The notes under the pieces were generated by a model, which was not told where the DNA came from, ran no database searches, and saw only the letters and a program-made list of their open reading frames with translations. This document shows, in pieces, positions 38,700 through 46,895 of a stretch of 64,000 nt of DNA. Origin of the DNA: Streptococcus himalayensis (lineage in GTDB: Bacteria; Bacillota; Bacilli; Lactobacillales; Streptococcaceae); the NCBI RefSeq assembly GCF_001708305.1, contig NZ_CP016953.1, positions 137,001 through 201,000 on the forward strand, read 5' to 3'. Each line of letters starts with the position of its first letter. The stretch's first letter is position 1. The translations under genes were made by a program, and so were the position numbers.

Positions 38700-38756
38700 T
38701 AGTGAAATATTTCTCACTTTTCTGAATTCATTCCCTGTATAATGAAAACGTAAACA
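38700..38756 (+). promoter_or_regulatory. promoter region and cre site of the second C69 peptidase gene
   Basis: -10 TATAAT at 38738-38743 and a perfect cre, ATGAAAACGTAAACA, at 38742-38756. The block TAGTGAAATATTTCTCA (38700-38716) lies 38 nt before the -10, the same distance as in front of the first C69 gene. Confidence 0.82.
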
Positions 38757-38784
38757 TTTTCAGAACTATAGAAAGGTCGTTTTT

Positions 38785-40962
38785 ATGAAATCTACACACC
38801 TCAAAGCCATTTTTGCAACTGCCCTATTTTCTGCCGTAGTGCTATCTGCTCAGTCTACCGAAGCTTGCTCTGCGTTTATCATCGGAAAAGATTTGACAGA
38901 AGACGGAACTTATTTATTTGGTCGGACAGAAGATTTCCCATTCCAAGAAGAAAATGCTGCTCACAATAAAAACTTTATCGTGCATGAAGCTACTGATTAT
39001 AATAATGGAGAGGTTATCCATGATGGTGATACTGGTTTCACCTATCCTCGCGCAGAGCACGAGATGAAATATACAGCAGTTCCTGATGCAGAACGAGATG
39101 AAGAAGAGAATTTGAATGGAACTTATGGTGCGCACGGTTTTAACGAAGCCGGGGTCTCCATGTCAGCTACTGTAACAACTACTCCCAACAAGTGGCAAAC
39201 TGGAAATTGGAAGAAAATAGCTAGAGAGGATCCTTTCTTTAAGTATGAACCCTTCTTTAAAGAATACTATAAAGAATATGACAATGCCTATCAAGCAGAA
39301 TTAGAGGCTGGAAAAACGACTGAAGAAGCTGAAAAGCAAGCAGACCAAGCCGCCTATTCTAAAGCTCAAAATGTCACAGATGAAAAACAAGGAGGACTTG
39401 GAGAATCAAGTATGATCGACCTTGTGTTGCCACGCGCCAAAACAGCTCGTGAAGGTATTGAAACGATTGCCAAAGCGATTGACGAGCACGGAGCTTATGA
39501 TGGAAATACCATTATCATCGCAGATAAAAAAGAACTCTGGTATATGGAAATTCTATCTGGACATGAATATGTTGCCATCAAATATCCGGCCGACAAATTC
39601 TCTGTTTTTCCTAATACTTATTTTCTAGGCAGTGTTGATTTTTCTGATAAGGAAAATGTTATTGCCTCTAAAAATGTTGAGGCGCTCGCAAAGCGTGTCG
39701 GAGCAGCAACCTATGACAAAGATGGGAAGTTTCTCATTGCACGTTCCTACAGCACAAATGATTACGCTGCTGATAACCGTTCTCGAATCTACGCCGGAAT
39801 CAAACTATTAGATCCACAAGCCAACATTAGCTACGACGATCCTTATTATGATTTCTTACGTTCTCCGACAGATCCAAGCCGTAAATATAGTATTCAGGAC
39901 GCATTTGACATCCAACGGAATCGCTTTGAGCATTTACCAGAATACAAGCCTGATGATCAAATACCTGAAACCGAATCCAAAACATGGATTAATAACGATG
40001 TCGAATACAGCCATCCTGTCTATAAATATGCCCTCGGCAATAAAAATGTTATCGACCCTCATATTTACCAAATTTCCTCAGAACTGCCAGAAGGCTTTGG
40101 AGGCATTTCTTGGATGGCTCTCGGCCAATCTCGCAATACTCCTTATATTCCTTACTATGGAAACATCACAAAAACACCAAAAGAATTTCATTCTCAAGCT
40201 ACTACATACGATAGTAATTCTTGGTATTGGACAGCCCAAAATATCGATAAATTAGTCTCAGAAAACTATTCTCTATTTGGAAATATCATCCAAAACCGTT
40301 GGAAAGCACTAGAAAAAGCAGAAATTGCAAGACAAAATCTACAAAACACTTTCTACAAGTCTGCCAATTTGACCGCGAAAGCTGCTAGTGAAAATGTCAC
40401 AAAAGATTTCTTGGCTTTAGCCGATGTTGTTTTCAAAGAAATGAAGGTCGTGGAAGAAAAGATTCAGCTGGCTATCAACGGAGATCAGCAAGCACTAGCC
40501 TACCTCAAAGATATCTCCACTTTACCAGCACTTCCAAAGCTGCATTTTGCTAAAACAGGCGCTACGCCTACGGTCGTTCAAAAACCAACTTTATCTATCA
40601 AGGAAGCGAATGAAATGAATAAACATCAAAAAGATGACCCTCATTTTTCAGCTGGATTAGGAACTATCAACGACGAGAGACTACTGCTAGATGGAAAGCA
40701 TCTGCCTAGCAACTCACAGGTGCAAATGAGCTCCCATGTTATTCCTTCTTATCAAGCTCAACCTGTCATCTCCCCTCTTGCAAGTCATATCAACCATGAG
40801 GCTAAAGTTGCCACTTCTGAAAAACTTGAACAAGCTCTAGAAACTACAAAATCGTCTTTACCAACAACTGGAAGCCATACCTCTAGACTCTGGACCAGTA
40901 TCGGTTTTGCTTTTCTAGCCCTCTCTAGCCTATTTATAAAAAAGGGAAAAACAAACCATTGA
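38785..40962 (+). CDS. cell-wall-anchored C69-family dipeptidase B
   Basis: A 725-residue paralogue of dipeptidase A. A signal peptide leads to EACSAFIIGKD with the predicted N-terminal Cys nucleophile; YLFGRTEDFPF, TYGAHGFNEAGVSMSATVT and GGLGESSMIDLVLPR are conserved. The charged helical insert in the catalytic domain is shorter and different (residues about 155-200). A single degenerate copy of a motif starting KPTLSIKEANEMNK (near residue 599) matches the 38-residue repeat of the Xaa-Pro peptidase downstream. The anchor is LPTTGSHTSRLWTSIGFAFL. Ribosome site GAAAGG. It has its own promoter and a terminator before it, and probably drives the two ORFs that follow. Confidence 0.92.
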   Translation: MKSTHLKAIFATALFSAVVLSAQSTEACSAFIIGKDLTEDGTYLFGRTEDFPFQEENAAHNKNFIVHEATDYNNGEVIHDGDTGFTYPRAEHEMKYTAVPDAERDEEENLNGTYGAHGFNEAGVSMSATVTTTPNKWQTGNWKKIAREDPFFKYEPFFKEYYKEYDNAYQAELEAGKTTEEAEKQADQAAYSKAQNVTDEKQGGLGESSMIDLVLPRAKTAREGIETIAKAIDEHGAYDGNTIIIADKKELWYMEILSGHEYVAIKYPADKFSVFPNTYFLGSVDFSDKENVIASKNVEALAKRVGAATYDKDGKFLIARSYSTNDYAADNRSRIYAGIKLLDPQANISYDDPYYDFLRSPTDPSRKYSIQDAFDIQRNRFEHLPEYKPDDQIPETESKTWINNDVEYSHPVYKYALGNKNVIDPHIYQISSELPEGFGGISWMALGQSRNTPYIPYYGNITKTPKEFHSQATTYDSNSWYWTAQNIDKLVSENYSLFGNIIQNRWKALEKAEIARQNLQNTFYKSANLTAKAASENVTKDFLALADVVFKEMKVVEEKIQLAINGDQQALAYLKDISTLPALPKLHFAKTGATPTVVQKPTLSIKEANEMNKHQKDDPHFSAGLGTINDERLLLDGKHLPSNSQVQMSSHVIPSYQAQPVISPLASHINHEAKVATSEKLEQALETTKSSLPTTGSHTSRLWTSIGFAFLALSSLFIKKGKTNH

Positions 40963-40992
40963 GACAACTATATAGGAGTAAGGATTTATTCG

Positions 40993-41103
40993 GTGAAAAT
41001 CAAGACAGATAAGATACATATCACCAATCTAGCTGATCATCATTATTTTGATGATCAAAAGCCATTTCTCCCACTCCTTCACGACAAAGGAAATGAACTA
41101 TGA
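40993..41103 (+). CDS. small ORF coupled to the Xaa-Pro peptidase gene (36 aa)
   Basis: A GTG-initiated ORF encoding MKIKTDKIHITNLADHHYFD and 16 further residues, ending in a TGA that overlaps the next gene's ATG (ATGA). AAGG lies 9 nt before the start. The overlap implies that ribosomes ending here can restart on the peptidase. The ORF spans a perfect 9-bp inverted repeat (TGATCATCA with TGATGATCA, 41034-41057), so translating it would open that hairpin. No homologue recognised; it may be a leader peptide or a chance reading frame. Confidence 0.4.
   Translation: MKIKTDKIHITNLADHHYFDDQKPFLPLLHDKGNEL
41034..41057 (+). promoter_or_regulatory. inverted repeat upstream of the Xaa-Pro peptidase gene
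   Basis: TGATCATCA and TGATGATCA pair perfectly around a 6-nt loop, 43 nt before the ATG. There is no T-run, so it is more likely a protein-binding site or an mRNA structure than a terminator. Confidence 0.6.
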
Positions 41104-44100
41104 ATAAAAAATATCTTCTCGCATCACTCCTTCTCGCTCCTTTTCTTCTCACAACCGTAAGTTTTGCCGAGGAAACAAGTGAAGCATCTCAAATCCTTGA
41201 AACAAAAATAGAAGAGGTAGCATTAAGCGATGATTCTGCTACTTCTCCAGAAACAAGCCTAATCTCTTCAGCTACATCCTCTTCTACTGCCAATACAGTT
41301 CCTCTTGCTACACAGCAAGATTTAAACTCTATTGTAGGAAAATCAACCGAGGAACATTCAACTGCTCCCCAAACTGTTTCGCATCAAGAAGCTGCTGAAA
41401 CTCTTCTTTCCTGGGCAGCCACTTCTCCTAAACAAATCGGAAAAGAAGAATCGGACCGTCTGCATTTTGCAAGCAGTTTAGGGCTCATTCACGAAGATAC
41501 CGATCTGAATAGCCCGGTTAGTTCAGAAAATCTGCAAAAAATGGCAGAAATAGCAACTCAACTCCATGATGCATATCGGGCAGAGAAAAAACAGCCTCTA
41601 TTTATTAATGGAAAAGCCCAGCCAATCTTTCCTTTTTCAACCGGTGCTAAATCAACTGGCTACGACTACGATAAAAGTCAAATTGTCCGTTATGTTGTCT
41701 ATGTTGAGACCGATTTTGATACAGATGGAGATGGAAAAAGAGATTTAGTCAAAGCACTTGTCCAAGTACCAAAAGCTGCTGTAAAAGGCGATTTTAAAGC
41801 CTCTACTATCTTTGAAGCCCTTCCTTATATTACCGGAACTACCGGAGCAGGAAATTTAGAAGACTTAGGCTTGCAACAGGGTGGAGATTTTGATTTATCA
41901 AAACTAAAGGAACAGCCAGATAAACGCACACCTATCAAAGAAATCACTTCAGAAGAGGCTGCTCGTTCCGCCTCCTCCTCTCAGTGGTATTATCAAAATC
42001 CACTGGAAGATAATAAATGGGAATATGAGGACTTAAATTGGTATAATTATTTCCTTGTTCGTGGATTTGCAGTCGTATCAAGTGCTGGACTTGGTTCCAA
42101 AGACTCTCAAGGTTTTAATACAGTTGGTTCGCCATTTGAAGTCGCAGCTTTCAAAGCGATTTTAGAATGGTTGGATGGTAAAAGAGTTGCATACACAGAC
42201 AAGACAAGCAATATCGCTGTTACTGCCGATTGGGCAAATGGAAAAGTCGGCATGACCGGTCTATCTTGGGGTGGTACAACTAATTTCGCCTTGGCAAGAA
42301 CTGGAATTGAAAACCTCAAAACCATTGTCCCACAAGCTGGAATCGCTAGTTGGTACGAGTACTTGATGAGCCAAGGAACCCCTTATAATGCTGAACCTTA
42401 TAGCAATATTTCTTGGTTATCTACCTATGTATCTGGCCGTATCCTAGATGCCGAGGACTGGGACAGTATCAAAGAAACATATGCTGCCTATATTACTCAA
42501 TTAGATAAGGCTCAAAAAGAACATGATTATGATTACAGCGATGTATTTAAAGAGCGAGACTATACATTAGAAACTGAAAATATTAAAATCCCTGCTCTGA
42601 TTGTTCACGGTTTAAATGACGATATTGTAAAGACCAAGAATTTCGAACTCATGTACCAAGCCTTTAAAAAAGCAGGTCAATTAACAAAGCTCTACCTCCA
42701 CCAAGGAAATCATATCGAACCCACAGCACTTGTTTCTACAGATGAAAACGGGAAAAATAAAAGAGTTTTCTTTGATTTACTCAATAGCTGGTTTTCTCAC
42801 TACCTCTATGATGTTCCAAATGATGTCGAATCTTTGCCAGCTGTTACAGCCCAAAATAATTACAATCCAGACAAATGGACAACTTATGATAGCTGGGAAA
42901 GCAAACACCATTTGAACCTAACTACAAATGCCACTCAAGACGAGCGTGTCACCATTACTAGCGAATATGTCAACAAAGCCGGCATTGACTGGCGTTACCG
43001 TGATGCTGCGGTGGGATTCCATTCTTCTCCAGCTAATCTTACCTATATAACAGACGTGACAGAACCAACCACCATCAAAGGTTCTACTCCTGTACAGTTC
43101 AAGGCAGCGCTAGCTAGCGGAACTGGCAAGAATTTACCCGTCAATGTTTTATTAGTAGATATTGCCGAAGAGGAATTCGATGTTACTGGAGACAATGTCG
43201 ATTATGAAACCTATGGTTATCGTTACACTTGGCAAGATAGCTATACGACTGATCCAAAAGGATTTTGGCAAGGAAGCAACCTAAAAAGCAAGCCATTGAA
43301 GCAATATGGGACATTAAAGCGGAACTATAAAGTCATTAGCAGTGGTTGGGTAAACCTAAGGAATCCTGAATCTGATTTTGCTCCTGCCACAGCAAGCAAG
43401 AGTATTGATCCCAACATCGGTGAATTTCACGATTACACAGTTTATCTTCAACCAACGGTTTATGACATCAAACCTGGACACCGACTAGCACTTGTTTTTA
43501 CAACCTATGATACAAACAGTATTTTCATACCGGATGAATATAAAGTCACCTTTAGACCAACATCCATAAAAGCAAGCATTCCAATTGTCCAAGAAGCTAG
43601 GGACAAAAAGGCAAATTACAGCCCATCTCTCGGAGCTGAGCCTGAACGATTCGCCATTCCGACAGAGCACCTTCCGATTGTAGATAAGCCAACACTGGTC
43701 CTAAACAAGGCAGTCAAACCGGAAAATCTGATTTCAGAAAAACCTACATTATCCATAGAAGAAGTTGTAAAGCTCACAAAACAGCTAGAAGAATTGGAGC
43801 ACAACAAACAACCTAAACATTTCAGTGTTGGTGAGGGGAATATTACAAAGGAAAAACCTACATTATCCATAGAAGAAGTTGTAAAACTCACAAAACAACT
43901 AGAAGAATTGGAGCACAACAAACAACCTAAACATTTCAGTCTTGGTGAGGGGAATATTACAAAAGAAAAACCTACATTATCCATAGAAGAAGTTGTAAAG
44001 CTCACAAAACAGCTAGAAGAATTGGAGCACAACAAACAACCTAAACATTTCAGTGTTGGTGAGGGGAATATTACAAAGGAAAAACCTATATTATCTATAG

Positions 44101-44375
44101 AAGAAGCCATCAAACTGACCAAAAAATTAAAAAATCCATCACAGCGCTTAGCTGTCAACTATCATCAACAGTCAACTATTCCATCTCAAGCTGAAATGAG
44201 GCAAGAAACATCTCCTTTAATAAAAACAGAGATACCTCAAAATGAGAATTCTGAGAAGCATGAAGCAACCTTGCCACAAACAGGTTCTCATACATCTCGT
44301 ATGATGGAAATGTTAGGGCTCGCTTCCCTTTCCCTTTCTAGACTCTTTATCACCAAAGGGAAGAAAGGACAGTAG
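41100..44375 (+). CDS. cell-wall-anchored Xaa-Pro dipeptidyl peptidase (S15/PepX-like)
   Basis: A 1091-residue surface serine peptidase that removes N-terminal Xaa-Pro dipeptides. After a signal peptide and a Ser/Thr-rich stretch, the alpha/beta-hydrolase domain shows nucleophile S389 in GLSWGGTTNF, acid D507 in HGLNDDIV and H538 in QGNHIEP; the C-terminal beta domain follows to about residue 850. Residues 880-1012 hold three near-perfect 38-residue repeats and a partial fourth, a stalk likely to lift the enzyme from the wall. The sorting signal LPQTGSHTSRMMEMLGL is nearly identical in DNA to that of dipeptidase A. Cytoplasmic PepX lacks export signals, so this is the secreted type. Confidence 0.93.
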   Translation: MNKKYLLASLLLAPFLLTTVSFAEETSEASQILETKIEEVALSDDSATSPETSLISSATSSSTANTVPLATQQDLNSIVGKSTEEHSTAPQTVSHQEAAETLLSWAATSPKQIGKEESDRLHFASSLGLIHEDTDLNSPVSSENLQKMAEIATQLHDAYRAEKKQPLFINGKAQPIFPFSTGAKSTGYDYDKSQIVRYVVYVETDFDTDGDGKRDLVKALVQVPKAAVKGDFKASTIFEALPYITGTTGAGNLEDLGLQQGGDFDLSKLKEQPDKRTPIKEITSEEAARSASSSQWYYQNPLEDNKWEYEDLNWYNYFLVRGFAVVSSAGLGSKDSQGFNTVGSPFEVAAFKAILEWLDGKRVAYTDKTSNIAVTADWANGKVGMTGLSWGGTTNFALARTGIENLKTIVPQAGIASWYEYLMSQGTPYNAEPYSNISWLSTYVSGRILDAEDWDSIKETYAAYITQLDKAQKEHDYDYSDVFKERDYTLETENIKIPALIVHGLNDDIVKTKNFELMYQAFKKAGQLTKLYLHQGNHIEPTALVSTDENGKNKRVFFDLLNSWFSHYLYDVPNDVESLPAVTAQNNYNPDKWTTYDSWESKHHLNLTTNATQDERVTITSEYVNKAGIDWRYRDAAVGFHSSPANLTYITDVTEPTTIKGSTPVQFKAALASGTGKNLPVNVLLVDIAEEEFDVTGDNVDYETYGYRYTWQDSYTTDPKGFWQGSNLKSKPLKQYGTLKRNYKVISSGWVNLRNPESDFAPATASKSIDPNIGEFHDYTVYLQPTVYDIKPGHRLALVFTTYDTNSIFIPDEYKVTFRPTSIKASIPIVQEARDKKANYSPSLGAEPERFAIPTEHLPIVDKPTLVLNKAVKPENLISEKPTLSIEEVVKLTKQLEELEHNKQPKHFSVGEGNITKEKPTLSIEEVVKLTKQLEELEHNKQPKHFSLGEGNITKEKPTLSIEEVVKLTKQLEELEHNKQPKHFSVGEGNITKEKPILSIEEAIKLTKKLKNPSQRLAVNYHQQSTIPSQAEMRQETSPLIKTEIPQNENSEKHEATLPQTGSHTSRMMEMLGLASLSLSRLFITKGKKGQ
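43737..44135 (+). repeat. 114-bp in-frame tandem repeats in the Xaa-Pro peptidase stalk
   Basis: Three consecutive 114-bp units (43737-43850, 43851-43964, 43965-44078) and a 57-bp partial fourth. Each encodes 38 residues beginning EKPTLSIEEVVKLTKQ and ending GEGNITK. The full units differ by only a few bases, so they are young or kept uniform by recombination, and the copy number may vary between strains. Confidence 0.95.
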
Positions 44376-44425
44376 ACTAGTCACACAACGATTTTAATCA
44401 ATAGTAAGCAGATAGCAAAAAGGAG

Positions 44426-45839
44426 GGCTCTATAATTTCTGTAGTGGGTAAATCCACTGTGGAGATTATGGAACCTTTTTCAGTATAGAAAAAAAGTCCC
44501 ATATGACCTATAATGAAAAGCGACAAAACTATCATTTAGAAAGACTCATATGGAACAACTAAATCTTATCACAAATTTTCTCAAAATGAAAGACAAAAAT
44601 ATCACGATCACTAATGAATGCGACATGGGAACTCACTTAGAACTCCACGGTCACTTGGATTACACAGCCCCTAAATGCCCTTCCTGCAAGGGACAAATGG
44701 CTAAGTATGACTTCCAGAAAGCCTCTAAAATCCCCTACTTAGAAACTGCTGGCTACCCACTACTTATCCGCCTTCGAAAGCGTCGTTTCAAGTGCAAGGA
44801 ATGTGGGAAAATGGCGGTCGCTGAAACTCCTATTGTTAAGAAGAACCATCAAATCTCTGTCGCTGTCAACCAGAAAATCGCACAATTACTCATCGAAAAG
44901 CAAGCAATGACACATATCGCACACAGACTCTCCATTTCTACATCTACAGTTATTCGAAAACTCAATGAGTTTAAATTTGAAACGGATTGGGATAAGCTTC
45001 CAGAAGTCATGTCCTGGGATGAGTATGCCTTCAAGAAAGGGAAAATGAGCTTTATCGCTCAAGATTTTGACACAAATAACATCATCGCTATCCTTGATGG
45101 AAGAACGCAAGCAACCATCCGAAATCACTTTCTGAGATACCCTAGACAGGTCAGAAACCGCGTTAAATTCATCACTATGGACATGTTTAGCCCTTACTAT
45201 CAACTAGCCAAACAACTTTTTCCTCATGCTAAAATCGTGCTTGATCGTTTCCACGTTGTGCAACATCTCAGCCGTGCTATGAACCGTGTCCGCATACAAA
45301 TCATGAATCAATTCGATAGAAAATCCCAGGAATACCGTGTCTTAAAACGCTACTGGAAACTGGTACAACAAGATAGCCGTAAACTCAGTGATAAACGATT
45401 TTATCGCCCTACATTTCGCATGCATTTGACCAATAAGGAAATCTTAGACAAGCTCCTATCCTACTCAGATGAGTTACGACAACATTATGAACTCTATCAA
45501 CTTCTTTTATTCCATTTCCAAGAGAGGAACTCAGAGCATTTCTTTGACCTAATTGAGCAAGAAAGAGCCACTGTTAACCCTATTTTCCAGACGGTATTTA
45601 AGACCTTTCTAAAGGATAAGGACAAGGTTTTAAACGCTTTGGAATTGCCTTATTCCAACGCTAAATTGGAAGCTACCAATAATCTTATCAAAGTCATTAA
45701 ACGAAATGCCTTTGGTTTCAGGAACTTTGAAAACTTCAAAAAGCGGATTTTGATTGCCTTAAACATCAAAAAAGAGAAGACCAAGTTGGTCCTCTCTAGA
45801 TGTTAGCTGACATCTACCCACTACAGTTGACAAAGAACC
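44426..45839 (+). mobile_element. ISL3-family insertion sequence, copy 3
   Basis: 1414 bp with an 8-bp target duplication AAAAGGAG (44418-44425 and 45840-45847). The right terminus reads GAACC instead of GAGCC. Its left end is of the same subtype as copy 4 (TATAATTTCTG and CTGTGGAGATT). The target is the outer arm of the mraY-operon terminator, which remains intact. Confidence 0.96.
44550..45806 (+). CDS. ISL3-family transposase (IS copy 3)
   Basis: Full-length, 418 residues, same domains as the other copies. The sequence is a mosaic: its N-terminal part (CPSCKG, CKECGKMAV, WDKLPEV) and C-terminal part (ERNSEHFF, EQERATV) match copy 1, while the centre (EKQ, KFITMD, YYQLAK, FHVVQ) matches copies 2 and 4. 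This suggests recombination between IS lineages. No inactivating change. Confidence 0.96.
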   Translation: MEQLNLITNFLKMKDKNITITNECDMGTHLELHGHLDYTAPKCPSCKGQMAKYDFQKASKIPYLETAGYPLLIRLRKRRFKCKECGKMAVAETPIVKKNHQISVAVNQKIAQLLIEKQAMTHIAHRLSISTSTVIRKLNEFKFETDWDKLPEVMSWDEYAFKKGKMSFIAQDFDTNNIIAILDGRTQATIRNHFLRYPRQVRNRVKFITMDMFSPYYQLAKQLFPHAKIVLDRFHVVQHLSRAMNRVRIQIMNQFDRKSQEYRVLKRYWKLVQQDSRKLSDKRFYRPTFRMHLTNKEILDKLLSYSDELRQHYELYQLLLFHFQERNSEHFFDLIEQERATVNPIFQTVFKTFLKDKDKVLNALELPYSNAKLEATNNLIKVIKRNAFGFRNFENFKKRILIALNIKKEKTKLVLSRC

Positions 45840-45891
45840 AAAAGGAGTAGAAAACGTATTTCCCAAGAAATTCACGTTTCCTACTCCTTTT
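45840..45891 (-). terminator. terminator of the rsmH-ftsL-pbpX-mraY unit
   Basis: A 17-bp stem (AAAAGGAGTAGGAAACG with CGTTTTCTACTCCTTTT) around an 18-nt loop, 15 nt after the mraY stop. IS copy 3 begins at its distal edge. Confidence 0.88.
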
Positions 45892-45906
45892 CTGATAGCT
45901 TCAAAC

Positions 45907-46890
45907 TTACAAATACAAAATGAGCAATGTCAATAGACTCATCAGCAAACCAACTCCCCAAAAGAGAGCGTCAACTTTCCACTCACTCCAGGGCTCACCC
46001 TGCCCACTAAAGCCTCCTAATTCAAAATGATGATGAAGAGGGGTCATTCTGAAAATCCTCTTTCCTCCTGTCCATTTGAAATAGGCTACTTGAAGCATAA
46101 CCGAGCTGGTTTCAAAGACATAAATCAAACCAATCAATAAAAGCGTCCATTCTTGGTGCAGTGCCATAGAAATAGCCGCAAGCATTCCGCCTAATGCCAA
46201 ACTCCCAACATCCCCCATAAAAATTTTCGCAGGCTTGTGGTTAAATAGAAAGAAGGCTAATAGGCCACCAATCATGCTAATCGTAATGAGCAAAATATCA
46301 AATCGATCTTGCATAACAGCGATAAAGCTATAAGCTAGTAAGCTAATCACCACTGAAATACTTGCCAAGCCGTCAATTCCATCTGTCAGATTCACCGCAT
46401 TTGAAAAACCGACCAACCAAAACAAGACAAACGCTAGATAAAAATGCCCTAAATGAAGTGAAATCCCAAATACATTGAGCAAGTCACCGCCCCCATGTCT
46501 GTCAAAAAAGATATAAAAGACAATGCCTCCTAAAATTTGGAGGGCTAATTTTTGCTTCGGATTTAAGCCCTCGTTAATCTTACGGAAAACCTTCAAGAAA
46601 TCATCTAAAAATCCAACAATTCCATACAAGGCAAGGATAAATAAAATCATCAAGACAGAACTAGTTAATTGGCCTGTCGCCAAAGCCAACAGGAAACTGA
46701 CTACAATCGACGCCACCAAGAAAACAACACCTCCCATGGTCGGAGTTCCTGCCTTTTCTTGGTGCTGCTTGACATCTTCATGCATCTGCTGCCCCGAAAT
46801 ACGAGCTTTTTGGTAAAAACGGATAAAAGCTGGAATTCCTATGCAGGTTAATACAAAGGTGAAGATCCCAGCAACAATCGCTACAAACAT
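45907..46890 (-). CDS. mraY: phospho-N-acetylmuramoyl-pentapeptide transferase MraY
   Basis: A 327-residue integral membrane enzyme that transfers phospho-MurNAc-pentapeptide to undecaprenyl phosphate to form lipid I. About ten membrane helices; catalytic aspartates in GFLDDFLKV and [10 protein letters not shown]; the cytoplasmic HHHFEL loop is [11 protein letters not shown]. Five nt separate it from pbpX. Position at the end of the cluster is normal for streptococci. Confidence 0.97.
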   Translation of the reverse strand: MFVAIVAGIFTFVLTCIGIPAFIRFYQKARISGQQMHEDVKQHQEKAGTPTMGGVVFLVASIVVSFLLALATGQLTSSVLMILFILALYGIVGFLDDFLKVFRKINEGLNPKQKLALQILGGIVFYIFFDRHGGGDLLNVFGISLHLGHFYLAFVLFWLVGFSNAVNLTDGIDGLASISVVISLLAYSFIAVMQDRFDILLITISMIGGLLAFFLFNHKPAKIFMGDVGSLALGGMLAAISMALHQEWTLLLIGLIYVFETSSVMLQVAYFKWTGGKRIFRMTPLHHHFELGGFSGQGEPWSEWKVDALFWGVGLLMSLLTLLILYL

Positions 46891-46895
46891 TACAG

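Noticed and set aside
43737..44135. A CRISPR-like array
   Set aside because: The repeats are contiguous, in frame and coding, with no spacers and no cas genes nearby.
43616..44158. A 180-codon repetitive ORF antisense to the Xaa-Pro peptidase
   Set aside because: It is the complement of the 114-bp repeats; the length of open frame comes from the repeat itself and there is no ribosome site.
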